A stretch of 64,000 nucleotides of DNA from contig NZ_QEKQ01000002.1 in assembly GCF_003096655.1 (NCBI RefSeq), forward strand, positions 372,001 through 436,000, written 5' to 3'. A program made the position numbers and the translations under genes. Positions within the stretch are counted from its first letter, which is position 1. The number at the start of each line of letters is the position of its first letter. Of the stretch, positions 7,730 to 17,212 are shown in pieces. The stretch comes from Tamilnaduibacter salinus (lineage in GTDB: Bacteria; Pseudomonadota; Gammaproteobacteria; Pseudomonadales; Oleiphilaceae). The notes beneath the pieces were generated by a model. The model worked only from the letters and a program-made list of their open reading frames with translations, was not told the origin of the DNA and did not search any database.

Positions 7730-10372
7730 GTGAGCCCGACCATCGACGCCGAAAACACTGTGACCGAACCGGACGCCTCTGCCGATCCAGCGCATGCCGG
7801 GAACCCATTGGCTACCATTGCGTTCTGCCGTCAGGGGGCGACCGCCGCCCCCTACCCGCATCCCGTTTGCGTCGGCGTCCCCCTCGCGGAAGGACAGCTC
7901 TCGCCGGATCAGCCTCTGGCCCTGTCTGACCGGGAAACCACGCTCCCCTTGCAGACAGCGCCACTCGCGCACTGGCCGGACGGTTCCGTACGGTGGCTCC
8001 GGGTAGAGTCGCTCGTCGCCTTCACCGGCGATTCAATGCCAACGCTGACGTTGAGCCCATCCGGGCCGGATGCCAGCGGGCCCCCGATACGCGTGACTGA
8101 AACAGACGACGGGATCGACGTCTTCAACGGGGTTCGTCATTTTCACTTCCCCAAACAGTCGGCAGAGTGGCACTCCCGCTCCGAAGAGGGCATAAGAATC
8201 GCCGCGCCAGAGCTGACCACAGCCGACGGGCAACCCTGTGAGGCCCAGGTTCTGACAGCCTGGCACCTCCTTGACCAGGGCCCCGTCCGGGTACGGCTCT
8301 CGATGACGGCGAACTGGCGCACGGCCCAGGAAGGCATGCTCGCGAAATCGACCATCACGGTGGACATTTTCCGGGACAGTGAAACGGTCCGATCCGCGAT
8401 CGATCTCCATAATCCCCGCCGGGCGCGCCACCCCGGCGGACTCTGGGATCTGGGAGATCCGGGCTCCGTTCACTTCCAGTCATTAGTGATCCGGCTTCGT
8501 AGTGATCGAATGAGCCAGAGCTGGGTCCGCCCTCACCCGGATGACGCCGGTATCGAGGGCGATGGCGAACTCCTCATCTACCAGGATTCCAGCGGCGGCG
8601 AACACTGGGACAGCCGCAACCATATTGACGCGGACAGTCGCGTCACCACCACCTTCCGGGGGTTCAAGCTCGTCCGTCAGGGCGAAACGGTCTTCCGGGG
8701 CGACCGCGCCGAGCCAGTCCTTGGCGTGGCGGATCGTCTTGGCGAAGTTCAGGTCTGCATGGACCACTTCTGGCAGAACTTCCCCAGTGCGCTGGAAGCC
8801 GACCGCGAAGGCATTCAGATTGGCCTGTTCCCCCGACAGACCGCAACGCCCTATGAACTCCAGGGCGGCGAACGCAAGACCCAGCAGTGCCATATTCATT
8901 TCGGGACCGATCGGGACGCTCTCACCGGATGCTTCCATCCGCCGGTTCCGGTCATCGACGCGTCCCACTATGAACAGACCCAAGCCTTTCCCTGGTTTGC
9001 TGCCCGCGAAACACACGGCCCGCTGGAAGACCTGATCCAGGCCGGCATTGACGGCCCGAACAACTTTTTTGCCAAGCGGGAAGTCATCGACGAGTACGGC
9101 TGGCGGAATTTCGGTGAACTGTTCGCCGACCACGAAACACTCTACCAGGCGCCCGGCGAAGCGCCCTTCATCTCCCACTACAACAACCAGTACGACCCCA
9201 TCTACGGCTTTGCCCGCCAGTTCGCCCGCACCGGCGATCCACGCTGGTTCGAACTGATGGACGATCTCGCCCGCCACGTCCGGGACATCGACATCTACCA
9301 CACGGACGACGACCGCGTTGAGTACAACCACGGCCTCTTCTGGCACACCGACCATTATCTGGATGCGCATACGGCGACCCACCGGACCTTCACGCGACAC
9401 AACGACACCAGCTCCACGCCGGGGCAGACCGGGGGCGGGCCCGCAGCCGAACACTGCTACACCACCGGCCTTCTCTATCACTACTTTCTGACGGGCGATA
9501 CCGATTCGAGGGACGCCGTGCTGGAACTGGCCCACTGGATGGTCGCCAACCAGGAGGGTCAGGGCGGGTTTCTCGAGCAGGTTCTGGCCCTGAAAAAGCA
9601 GGATCTGCCGCGGGTGAAAGCCAAACTGCGTGGCGAGACCGTTACCGCCCATCAGTACCCGTTTACCCGGGCGACCGGGAACTACCTGAACGCCCTACTC
9701 GACGCCTGGACGCTGACGGGCGATTCGCAGTGGCTGAAACGGGCCGAGGCCGTCATCGCCAAAACCATCCACCCGGCCGATGACCCCGATCTCAGAAACC
9801 TGCTCGACGTGGAAACCGGGTGGTCGTATCTGGTGTTTATGGCGAGCCTGGCGAAGTACATCGATCTCAAGCGCGCGAATGGTGATACCGGCGGTTTATT
9901 CTCATATGCGGTGGCGGCCTTTCGCCAATACGCCCGGTGGATGGTCGAACACGAGCGGCCGTTTCTGGAGGACCCGGAACCACTGGAGTTCCCCAACGAC
10001 ACCTGGACCGCCCAGGAAATCCGCAAGATCCTCATCATGCGCCTGGCGGCCGCCTTCGACCCTGAGAACCGCACACACTACGAGGGCAAGGCGCAGGAAT
10101 GGACCGAGGCGATGACCATTCGACTGGCAGACAGCCCGGAATCGGGATTCACCCGGATTCTCTGCATTCTGATGCAGAATTATGGGGCGTATGACCGCAT
10201 CCAGCCCATCGCCCTCACCGATTCGACGCCAAACACCGGCGACTCAACGCCAATTTTAACCTGGCGGACATTAACGCTCAGGATCATACAACGGATGATG
10301 CGAGGCATAGGGACCTTTCAGCCGGCCAAGGAGAGAGCATGGCTCAACGCACGCCTGGAGCGGGGGTCATGA
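7730..10372 (+). CDS. Large PcRGLX/YetA-like (exo-rhamnogalacturonan lyase family) protein
   Basis: 880 residues with GTG directly after the prsT stop. The N-terminal part (about 25-110) resembles the RIFT-barrel domain of PcRGLX/YetA-like proteins (PVCVGVPLAEG ... LAHWPDGSVRWLRV), a central beta-rich part follows, and the C-terminal half (about 430-780) looks like an alpha/alpha-toroid with a His/Tyr/Asn-rich cleft (YNNQYDP, YNHGLFWHTDHYLD, HCYTTGLLYHY). Proteins of this build include polysaccharide lyases acting on uronic-acid/rhamnose polymers. No signal peptide or membrane segment is visible, which is odd for a lyase. Next to prsT and an acyltransferase it may trim or edit EPS. Fold assignment is by recognition; activity is inferred. 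Confidence 0.65.
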   Translation: MSPTIDAENTVTEPDASADPAHAGNPLATIAFCRQGATAAPYPHPVCVGVPLAEGQLSPDQPLALSDRETTLPLQTAPLAHWPDGSVRWLRVESLVAFTGDSMPTLTLSPSGPDASGPPIRVTETDDGIDVFNGVRHFHFPKQSAEWHSRSEEGIRIAAPELTTADGQPCEAQVLTAWHLLDQGPVRVRLSMTANWRTAQEGMLAKSTITVDIFRDSETVRSAIDLHNPRRARHPGGLWDLGDPGSVHFQSLVIRLRSDRMSQSWVRPHPDDAGIEGDGELLIYQDSSGGEHWDSRNHIDADSRVTTTFRGFKLVRQGETVFRGDRAEPVLGVADRLGEVQVCMDHFWQNFPSALEADREGIQIGLFPRQTATPYELQGGERKTQQCHIHFGTDRDALTGCFHPPVPVIDASHYEQTQAFPWFAARETHGPLEDLIQAGIDGPNNFFAKREVIDEYGWRNFGELFADHETLYQAPGEAPFISHYNNQYDPIYGFARQFARTGDPRWFELMDDLARHVRDIDIYHTDDDRVEYNHGLFWHTDHYLDAHTATHRTFTRHNDTSSTPGQTGGGPAAEHCYTTGLLYHYFLTGDTDSRDAVLELAHWMVANQEGQGGFLEQVLALKKQDLPRVKAKLRGETVTAHQYPFTRATGNYLNALLDAWTLTGDSQWLKRAEAVIAKTIHPADDPDLRNLLDVETGWSYLVFMASLAKYIDLKRANGDTGGLFSYAVAAFRQYARWMVEHERPFLEDPEPLEFPNDTWTAQEIRKILIMRLAAAFDPENRTHYEGKAQEWTEAMTIRLADSPESGFTRILCILMQNYGAYDRIQPIALTDSTPNTGDSTPILTWRTLTLRIIQRMMRGIGTFQPAKERAWLNARLERGS

Positions 10373-10959
10373 CTGCCAAACGAGCCGTCAAGACCGTTTT
10401 CCGACTATTGATGCTGCCGATCTACGGCGCTTTCTGCCTGCTGACCCTGTTCGGCAACACGGACTCGGTATTTCAGGGATTCTCACAGGCCCTCAGCCTC
10501 ATCCCCGGAAAAATTGGCACCTATTGCCGGGCAGCTTTCTACTCCCTCGCCTGCCCGGGCACTTCTGATGAGATTTCGATTGGGTTCCTGACATTGCTGT
10601 CCCATCAGGATACGACGATTGAGAGGGGCGTCTATATCGGGCCGCAGTGTAATATCGGAAAATGTACCATCGGCGAAGATACCCTCATCGGCAGCGGCGT
10701 ACACATCCTCAGCGGCAACCGGCAACACCACTTCGACGACCCGGACACCCCCATCCAGCAGCAGGGGGGGACCTATGAGAAAGTAACCATTCGTCCGGAT
10801 TGTTGGCTTGGGAATGGGTGCCTTGTAATGGCAACCGTTCCAGCGCAGACGATTATTGCTGCGGGAAGCGTTGTAACGCGATCCCCCAATGGTTCCGGCG
10901 GAATCGTCGCTGGCAATCCGGCGGAATTGGTAAAACAGCGTATCAAAACGAGAAACTGA
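10369..10959 (+). CDS. Hexapeptide-repeat (LbH) acyltransferase
   Basis: About 196 residues. After an N-terminal hydrophobic helix (LLMLPIYGAFCLLTLFG), the second half shows left-handed beta-helix repeats (YIGPQCNIGKCTIGEDTLIGSGVHI; VTIRPDCWLGNGCLVMATV) with the WLGxGxxVM and GSVVT patterns of the CapG/WbbJ/maltose-O-acetyltransferase group, so it probably O-acetylates a sugar of the EPS. ATG at 10369 overlaps the previous stop as ATGA; an alternative in-frame ATG at 10339 has a better AAGGAGAG site and would add 10 residues. It ends the GC-normal block: the next gene is AT-rich. Confidence 0.82.
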   Translation: MTAKRAVKTVFRLLMLPIYGAFCLLTLFGNTDSVFQGFSQALSLIPGKIGTYCRAAFYSLACPGTSDEISIGFLTLLSHQDTTIERGVYIGPQCNIGKCTIGEDTLIGSGVHILSGNRQHHFDDPDTPIQQQGGTYEKVTIRPDCWLGNGCLVMATVPAQTIIAAGSVVTRSPNGSGGIVAGNPAELVKQRIKTRN

Positions 10960-10978
10960 GTTTCTGGTAGGAAATTCA

Positions 10979-12337
10979 ATGCGTAGTCATCTACCCGAAA
11001 AAATTTATCTCTCAAGCCCAGTGTGGCTACAAAATCTGCTTGTTAGTGTCTACGGCGTCATGGAACACCGGCGGCGTTACGCTGGACTATTTGATGAGAC
11101 CTGCAACACTCTCGAAAAAACAGAATTCCTGAAACAACATGAACTTCAAAAGTTCGTAGATTCCCGGCTATTTGAAACGCTAGAAAGGGCGCTAACAGAA
11201 GTACCCCATTACCGGAGGCTGACTGTCAAAAAGCCAGTTCTGACTGACTTTCCCGTTCTGGATAGATCTACCGTTGCGAACAATCCCGAGGATTTTGTAT
11301 CAGACGCGTATAACAAAAGTAAGCTGCTGACTATTTTCACCGGTGGCAGTACAGGTACACCTTTGAAAATCTATATTTCAAAATCCGTTCGGCAGCAAAC
11401 ATACGCTTTCTGGTCACGATTCTACAGAACCATGGATTTCAGAATCGGTGAAAAGAAAGCTTCTTTTGTCGGCCGGAAGGTTCAGGACCCGGACAATAAT
11501 CATCCCCCCTTCTGGCGCTATAACGTGATTGACCGACAGCTGGTTTTCTCTTCCTTTCACCTGACAGAGGAAAACCTACCTTCCTACATAAAGAAACTTA
11601 ACCAGTTTAAACCAAAGCTCATTGAGGGGTATCCTCTCTCCATACTCCGCCTGGCCGAGTACATCCGTGACAATCGGGTTGCGCTGAGCTTCAAGCCGGT
11701 TGGTCTAAGCACCAGCTCAGAGAATTTCACGTCTGAGCAACGGAAGACTATGGAGAACGCCTTTGACTGCGGTGTATTCGACCAATATGGGTCGGCAGAG
11801 TCCGTAGTTTTTGCTGGCGAGTGCGAGCATGGCACGATGCACATTGCACCAGAATATGGTGTTGTCGAGGTCTTGACAAAAAGTGGGGAAATTAAATCGG
11901 AGGGCGAAGGGGAGTTCATCGTAACCACCCTTTTGAACCATGTGATGCCGCTGATTCGCTATCGGATTGGTGATCTGGGCAAACTAGGCTATAAAAGTTG
12001 CCCGTGCGGGCGTGAAACTGCCGTCATTGAAGAGCTTCATGGTAAGGTCGGTGCTACAATCGTAACTGAAGGAAGAAGAGTTTCCGCTGCGGCAATTGCT
12101 ATCGCATTTGAGTACATTGAAAACATTAAAAAGGCTCAAATTGTTCAAAACGAGCCCGAAAAAGCTATCGTTAAATTAGTAACTAAAAGAGATTTTACTG
12201 CTAGCGATGAAGACTTTATGTTGTGGGAGCTACAGAAGATGCTTGGAGAAAAAATTCAAATAAGCGTGGAGTATGTAAAAGACATACCACCATCAGAAAA
12301 CGGAAAGTACAACATGGTTGTTCAAAATTTTTACTAA
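10979..12337 (+). CDS. Phenylacetate-CoA ligase-like (CapK/PaaK family) adenylate-forming enzyme
   Basis: 452 residues of the ANL superfamily group found in capsule and EPS clusters. The phosphate-binding loop is FTGGSTGTPLK (about 120-130); later motifs are FDQYGSAES (A5-like) and RYRIGDLGKL (A7/A8-like), then a cysteine pair CPCG and a short C-terminal lid. Such proteins activate a carboxylic acid as AMP or CoA ester, presumably to acylate a sugar. Codon use is clearly more AT-rich than prs genes or the downstream operon, so it is probably a later acquisition. It lies 19 bases after the acyltransferase stop, so an activation-plus-transfer pair is plausible. Confidence 0.82.
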   Translation: MRSHLPEKIYLSSPVWLQNLLVSVYGVMEHRRRYAGLFDETCNTLEKTEFLKQHELQKFVDSRLFETLERALTEVPHYRRLTVKKPVLTDFPVLDRSTVANNPEDFVSDAYNKSKLLTIFTGGSTGTPLKIYISKSVRQQTYAFWSRFYRTMDFRIGEKKASFVGRKVQDPDNNHPPFWRYNVIDRQLVFSSFHLTEENLPSYIKKLNQFKPKLIEGYPLSILRLAEYIRDNRVALSFKPVGLSTSSENFTSEQRKTMENAFDCGVFDQYGSAESVVFAGECEHGTMHIAPEYGVVEVLTKSGEIKSEGEGEFIVTTLLNHVMPLIRYRIGDLGKLGYKSCPCGRETAVIEELHGKVGATIVTEGRRVSAAAIAIAFEYIENIKKAQIVQNEPEKAIVKLVTKRDFTASDEDFMLWELQKMLGEKIQISVEYVKDIPPSENGKYNMVVQNFY

Positions 12338-12520
12338 ATAATCAGCAATCAAAACCAATCAAATCCCATTCCACGACTAATTTTTGGAGATGCCAACCAC
12401 GGCAAACACTTTATCTATCTTGGACATCGCACGTTTAACGATTTACCAAGCAATAACGCATTGAGCAGATTCAGGAAATATTCAGAAATTCTAAAGGTAA
12501 ATTCGAAGTTTCATTGCCCA

Positions 12521-13564
12521 ATGCCAACCTCAGTCACCATAGGGCTGAGAGCGTGGCTCGACCCCATATTTTATTTTATCGGGTACCTATTAACATCCAG
12601 AAAACCCAAAGATATCATCGTGACCGAAATCAAACCTTATCTTTCAGTTGTGATTCCTGCTTACAACGAAGCAGACCATATTGGCGAATGCCTCAATGCC
12701 TTAAGAGATCAAAACTGCGCACAGGAGAAATATGAAGTAATCGTTGTTGATAATAAGTCAACTGATGGCACACTAGAAATAGTTCAACAATATAATGTTG
12801 AGCTTCTAGCACGCCAGGCCGGCAATGTTGGCAAAATAAGAAACCTCGGTGCACAGAAAGCGAAAGGTGCCGTACTTGCCTTTATCGATGCTGACTGCAT
12901 CGTTGACTCGGACTGGATTACGCGGGCGATTAAACTTTCAACTGACAATCCGACCACGGTTTTTGGAGGTGGTTGTTTACTTCCACCCAACCCGACAGCA
13001 GTCGAGAAATATTGGCTCCTCGGGAACTCCGAAACAAGGTTACCGAAAGACCTGATTGGGGCATCTATCGTTTTAAGAAAAGAATCTTTCAAAAAAATTG
13101 ATGGGTTTGACGAGAGCGTGACCTCAGGAGAAGACACGGCTCTGAGCAGGAGCGCTACCACCACAGGACTAGTAGTCAGAATCACAGGCGAGCTTTCAGT
13201 TGTTCACAACGGAAATGCCAAGACCTATAGTGAGTTTGCCAAACGCCAAGCATGGCACGGTGAAAATTACATAAGGGACGTCGCAAGCAGCATGAAAGAC
13301 CCAACATTCATAATAATACTATTTAGCTTGGCATCGTTATCGCTAGCACTCTTAACCGCCATTTTTAGCCTTATCGAATGGCGCTTTTTATTTATTGTCT
13401 TATTTTTTAGCGCTCCAATTGTATTCTCAGTTAAAAGAATTGTGAGGGGCAGAGTGACTCCACCCCTCACAGCGTTACCGATAATCTACGCTTTGGATTT
13501 CGTATATGTTCAGGCTCGTTCCTACAGTTTATTAAAATCGATTTTCTCAACTTTCCGACCTTGA
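12521..13564 (+). CDS. Glycosyltransferase family 2 with C-terminal membrane segments
   Basis: GT-A fold enzyme of about 348 residues from ATG 12521. Visible motifs: LSVVIPAYNEADHIGECL, VVDNKSTDGT, the DxD-type metal site DADC, and EDTALSR; two or three hydrophobic segments follow near the C-terminus (IIILFSLASLSLALLTAIFSL; FLFIVLFFSAPIVF). It should transfer a nucleotide-activated sugar to the lipid-linked EPS intermediate at the membrane. The start is uncertain: a TTG at 12461 is in frame, and the same frame is open all the way back to the stop of the upstream gene, without a clear ribosome site at any start. AT-rich like its upstream neighbour. Confidence 0.82.
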   Translation: MPTSVTIGLRAWLDPIFYFIGYLLTSRKPKDIIVTEIKPYLSVVIPAYNEADHIGECLNALRDQNCAQEKYEVIVVDNKSTDGTLEIVQQYNVELLARQAGNVGKIRNLGAQKAKGAVLAFIDADCIVDSDWITRAIKLSTDNPTTVFGGGCLLPPNPTAVEKYWLLGNSETRLPKDLIGASIVLRKESFKKIDGFDESVTSGEDTALSRSATTTGLVVRITGELSVVHNGNAKTYSEFAKRQAWHGENYIRDVASSMKDPTFIIILFSLASLSLALLTAIFSLIEWRFLFIVLFFSAPIVFSVKRIVRGRVTPPLTALPIIYALDFVYVQARSYSLLKSIFSTFRP

Positions 13565-13648
13565 CCCTTCCGCACTTATGCTGATAATGGCCTCGGATTA
13601 TTCGTTGCAGAATCAGTAGGCCTTTCGCCAAGCAGCGGGGCCGGCTGG

Positions 13649-13665
13649 TCACACCTTTGGTGTGC
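13649..13665. terminator. Hairpin between convergent genes
   Basis: CACACC-TTT-GGTGTG forms a perfect 6-bp stem (13650-13655 with 13659-13664) in the 168-base space between the glycosyltransferase and the convergent secreted protein gene. There is no T-run on either side, so terminator function is weakly supported. Confidence 0.25.
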
Positions 13666-13732
13666 CCTGTTTGTCAACGTAGTTGTCGACTCATTATCCC
13701 GAGTTCAGGGTTCAAGAAGACAACCACCTATT

Positions 13733-14929
13733 TCACTGAACGCTTGGATCAACTGGGGGATTCGGTTTTGCTGATGAACCGGACTGAAGCCTTTCCGGGA
13801 GTGAATTTCTTATGACTATATCGTCATAGGCGCGCCATTCCGTGCGCTGAACGGACTTAAGATACTCGTGGAAATTGGAGTTGCCGCCAAACCCGACGTG
13901 TGTCCATTTGCGCCCTCCCGAAGACTCATGCCCCTGCCACGGCACGGTGGTGTTACTGAAAATGAGCTGGCCATCCATCCACTGCTTAGCCACTCCGTCC
14001 AAGGCACCTGGAGCAGAGTTCATCTTCAGGTAGAACTCCATTTTTCGCCAGGTTCCGCCTCCCCAAATCTCATCGTGGAGAACAGGGCCGCCGTCTGCCC
14101 CGACGGGATTTCCAGTCGTCAGACTGGTCAGCGTAACAGTGTTATCGTCTACTCCGTCGCCATCCAAGTCCCTAATATTGCCAACAAAATTATATGAATT
14201 ATTGGATCTGGATCTGTTGGCCATTGGCGGATTGTCCATACTGTAGTTGGTTTCCTGGGGATGAGCCCGGAACGCAAGCACATTCCTCAAACCAAGGTTG
14301 GCGCTGTGCTGGTAAACCCACAGAAATATCGGTGCGGAGTCTCCATTAGTAAATCCGCTGAAAGGACTGCCCCCTTTATCGACAGATGATGCCCGAAATA
14401 GCTTTGTAAGGCCCGTCGCCACCGTGTCTACCGGAGTCCAATTATCTGAAAACCGTATCCAGAAGCGAACAAACAGCTCGTCTGTTGGGGTGGCCAGCTT
14501 TGCGTCCAGTTGACCGTCGCTTGGCCAATTATGGCCATCCACACCCGTGGACTGGCGATAAACGACTAAGGACTTGCCCGTCCCCCCTCGTGCCTTGTCG
14601 GCGTTTGCAGCCAGAATCTCGACGTTTTCGGGGAATCCGGGGTCACCGATTGATTCCGCCCAAACCGGGCCTTGTCGCGCCGCATCCCAGCCTTCTGGAA
14701 GCGTATGACCACGTTCTCGGAACTGTTCATTGTCAGCCCCGTCGGGATTCTCACCCCTCACGTTAAAAGGATTGAGGTACTTCAAGTCGTTAATTTCTAG
14801 CCCACTGTGCCAGTCTGGCTGATCGTCAAAACTCTCCTCGAACAGGACTTCGGCCGAGGCAGCGCTAAACACCAGCGTCCCGACCGCTGAAAGCGCGAGC
14901 TGCTTCAGTACGTTTTTCGAATCAAACAT
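13733..14929 (-). CDS. Secreted protein of unknown function, beta-sandwich (lectin/lyase-like) type
   Basis: 398 residues with a clear Sec signal peptide (Lys-containing start, LALSAVGTLVFSAASA, then EVLFEESF). The mature part has the make-up of a concanavalin-like jelly roll: an N-terminal 'lFeEsFDdqpdW' strand, many Trp/Tyr/Asn residues, FVRFWIRFSDNW and GRKWTHVGFGG. Such folds occur in carbohydrate-binding and polysaccharide-lyase proteins, so it probably binds or cuts extracellular polysaccharide. There is no PEP-CTERM tail. GGAGGAAAC sits before the ATG. It is transcribed away from the EPS genes on the plus strand. Specific family not recognised. Confidence 0.75.
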   Translation of the reverse strand: MFDSKNVLKQLALSAVGTLVFSAASAEVLFEESFDDQPDWHSGLEINDLKYLNPFNVRGENPDGADNEQFRERGHTLPEGWDAARQGPVWAESIGDPGFPENVEILAANADKARGGTGKSLVVYRQSTGVDGHNWPSDGQLDAKLATPTDELFVRFWIRFSDNWTPVDTVATGLTKLFRASSVDKGGSPFSGFTNGDSAPIFLWVYQHSANLGLRNVLAFRAHPQETNYSMDNPPMANRSRSNNSYNFVGNIRDLDGDGVDDNTVTLTSLTTGNPVGADGGPVLHDEIWGGGTWRKMEFYLKMNSAPGALDGVAKQWMDGQLIFSNTTVPWQGHESSGGRKWTHVGFGGNSNFHEYLKSVQRTEWRAYDDIVIRNSLPERLQSGSSAKPNPPVDPSVQ

Positions 14930-15097
14930 TGTTTCCTCCAGCGGAACTCCGCGTTAGTACGCTTGCAAGGTAGCGCGGATTGCTCCTACAACCCTGTGAC
15001 CCTTGTCCAACTATAACGTAAAATCATGTAAAACAGGTCGGGATTTTCGTTACTCAAACCGCCCGGAATGGGCATGGCTACCGCCGGGCGCGCTGGT

Positions 15098-16006
15098 TTA
15101 CGAGTTGACCAATGCCCGCTTCATGGACCGGAGGGCCCGCCTACGACTTGGGCACCGCTTCTGTGATGCCTTGTTAGCGTGGATCAGGTAGTCGTTAAAC
15201 GCATCTTGCATTGATCGGGCGTACTCAGCGCGGAAGTCATCGTCTTCCAGATCGCGACTGAGGTTTACCATTCGTCGTCGACGATCTTCGATGTCGAGCC
15301 TCAGTCGCTCCAATTCTTCTGATGAGAGTGGCCGCTTCGCTTTTCGAACGGCTACCGTATCGTCCGCACATTCCGGCTTTTCATAACCAAACAGCTCAAA
15401 ATCCTCTTCATAGTATCGCGTCAATGCTGATAGGGCCGCATCACTCACGCCTGAGAGATCGTCATTGCTACCTGTGACGTTCTTTTTACCGTCGATCGTG
15501 AATTCGCTGAGAGACAGGGCCTCAACGACCGGCCAGTCATCTGCCAGAGTTTCAACTTGACCGATGAAGTCGGGAATCAGTTCACCGTCCTTCAGCACGA
15601 TCCGGTGTTGAGGTTGGGCATGATGCTCCATCCTCTCCACCGGGATCGTCATCATGTGCTCTATCACCTCTTCAAGCGACATCTCCGGGTCAAACTTCAG
15701 GTCTCTGAGGTGGTCCAGTTCGAAGCCTCTCCCCCTGGCACGCACAAACTTGTCCTTGTAATAGGAGAGGAACTTTCGGATGGGGTGGCGAGTGAAGGTG
15801 AATATCGGTAACGACGGATGCGGCGCACTGGCCGGTCGCCAGTTGGTCAGCGCCTTGCCCTCGCGACTGTGTTCGCTCATGGCCTCGTTCGCAGTCGGCT
15901 GCCTCACCATCATGGCATGGCTGATGGAACTGCTGGCGACCTTGGGGATTGACAGGTAAATCACATAGACCCCAGGCACGAACTTGATAAAGCTATGATT
16001 CTCCAT
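15098..16006 (-). CDS. Sulfotransferase family protein (Sulfotransfer_2-like)
   Basis: 302 residues. The 5'-phosphosulfate-binding loop is IPKVASSSIS near residues 20-29, and the 3'-phosphate motif is FTRHPIRKFLSYYKDK near 70-85, as in PAPS-dependent carbohydrate sulfotransferases of the HNK-1/chondroitin type. The C-terminal third is charged and helical (LERLRLDIEDRRRR). It should move sulfate from PAPS to a sugar. ATG at 16006 has GGAGAG seven bases upstream. Divergent from the next sulfotransferase across 228 bases that probably hold both promoters. One of three unrelated sulfotransferases within 4.7 kb. Confidence 0.85.
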   Translation of the reverse strand: MENHSFIKFVPGVYVIYLSIPKVASSSISHAMMVRQPTANEAMSEHSREGKALTNWRPASAPHPSLPIFTFTRHPIRKFLSYYKDKFVRARGRGFELDHLRDLKFDPEMSLEEVIEHMMTIPVERMEHHAQPQHRIVLKDGELIPDFIGQVETLADDWPVVEALSLSEFTIDGKKNVTGSNDDLSGVSDAALSALTRYYEEDFELFGYEKPECADDTVAVRKAKRPLSSEELERLRLDIEDRRRRMVNLSRDLEDDDFRAEYARSMQDAFNDYLIHANKASQKRCPSRRRALRSMKRALVNS

Positions 16007-16234
16007 TCACTGCTCTCCAGGACAACGTTATTCACTCCTTTGATCGGCAGCACCATCCAACGCCGCAACATTTTGGCCAACGGCTTGCGGCGGTATACCT
16101 GGTTGATGGATCGCCGGTCATTTCACCCTCTATTATCAACGTATAACAGACGTTGTGAAACGTCCGGTTTCGCTTGAACTCACCCGGCAAACGTGTAACA
16201 TCTTAAATCTCTCGCTAACGGACTGACGCTTGCC

Positions 16235-17158
16235 ATGGACCGCTACGCCCAACTATTCATTCTTGGGTCCCCACGATCCGGGACCACGTTTCTTTCCCGC
16301 CTTCTCGAACAAACGCGCTATGGAAAGCCGATCGAAACGCACTTCATTACGAAGTATCACAAAAAGCTTCCCCAGTATGGGGATCTGTCGAAGAAATCGA
16401 ACTTCAATCGGCTGATGCGAGACATCCTCGCAGAGAGGCCTGTTCAGCAATGGCGACTGGACCTTGACCTGAACGACTTCTTCGACCGCGTGAGTCCTGA
16501 TTATCGGTACGGCAATATCGTCAACCAACTGATGGTATACCGCCACGGGGGCCGTGATGGTGTGTCCTGGGGCGATAAGACGCCACATTACATCGGCGAT
16601 GCCGAGCGGCTGTTCGACCTTTTTCCAGAGGCGCGATACATCTACATCGTTCGGGATGGTCGGGATGTCGCCCTATCGCTATTGAAAAAAGAGTGGGGCC
16701 CATCCAACACGGTCAGTTGTGCAGAGTACTGGGCCCGACAAAACAGTCACCCGGCCGTTCAGGACCGACTCTATCGTGGGGAATCGGTCTATTTCCTCAC
16801 CTACGAGGATCTCCTCGCAAAACCGGCCGAGACGATCCGCTCTCTTTACGAATTTCTTGGAGAATCCGTCGATCCTGACAAATTGGATGCCCTTATTAAA
16901 GAGACCCAGGCCGCCAACAGCTTCAAGTGGCGACAAACAATGAGCCCACGGCAGATCCGTCAATTCGAGGCGCTGGCCGGGGGCGTGCTGAAACGTTTCG
17001 GATACCCGGTTATCTCGACCAATCCCCGGCTGAGATTTCTGGAAAAGCCACTGTTCCATATTCACGAGAAAGTCTCCAAATGGCTTTTCCTGCTCAAGAC
17101 GAACCTGGTCGACGGCGCACTGATCCGATTCTTCGGAAAGGAGCCCTTCAACAAATAA
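16235..17158 (+). CDS. Sulfotransferase (Sulfotransfer_1/3-like)
   Basis: 307 residues. N-terminal PAPS loop FILGSPRSGTTFLSRLL at 8-24; 3'-phosphate site YIVRDGRDVALSLLKK near 135-150; YEDLLAKPAETIRSLYEFLGE further on, all standard for bacterial cytosolic sulfotransferases. It would sulfate an EPS precursor or lipid-linked sugar. Followed 54 bases later by the KpsC-like gene in the same direction, so probably co-transcribed. The base composition matches the GC-rich genes around it, unlike the third sulfotransferase at 19020. Confidence 0.87.
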   Translation: MDRYAQLFILGSPRSGTTFLSRLLEQTRYGKPIETHFITKYHKKLPQYGDLSKKSNFNRLMRDILAERPVQQWRLDLDLNDFFDRVSPDYRYGNIVNQLMVYRHGGRDGVSWGDKTPHYIGDAERLFDLFPEARYIYIVRDGRDVALSLLKKEWGPSNTVSCAEYWARQNSHPAVQDRLYRGESVYFLTYEDLLAKPAETIRSLYEFLGESVDPDKLDALIKETQAANSFKWRQTMSPRQIRQFEALAGGVLKRFGYPVISTNPRLRFLEKPLFHIHEKVSKWLFLLKTNLVDGALIRFFGKEPFNK

Positions 17159-17212
17159 CTGACGTCCGCGTTGTCTGTGGTCGTCATAAGCCGACGAGAT
17201 GGAGAAGGAAAC

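Noticed and set aside
6824-7972. 382-codon minus-strand frame over prsT and the lyase-like gene
   Set aside because: Shadow of the TPR coding frame; no start signal or recognisable motif.
8483-9652. 389-codon minus-strand frame inside the lyase-like gene
   Set aside because: Opposite a long gene with consistent protein features; no ribosome site.
12390-12464. 24-codon open frame beginning ATGCCAACC after TTTTTGGAG
   Set aside because: GGAG touches the ATG, too close for a ribosome site, and the peptide shows no features.
14930-15097. GTAGGAGC-like sequence near 14985 as a REP repeat
   Set aside because: Only a short resemblance; no inverted partner found.
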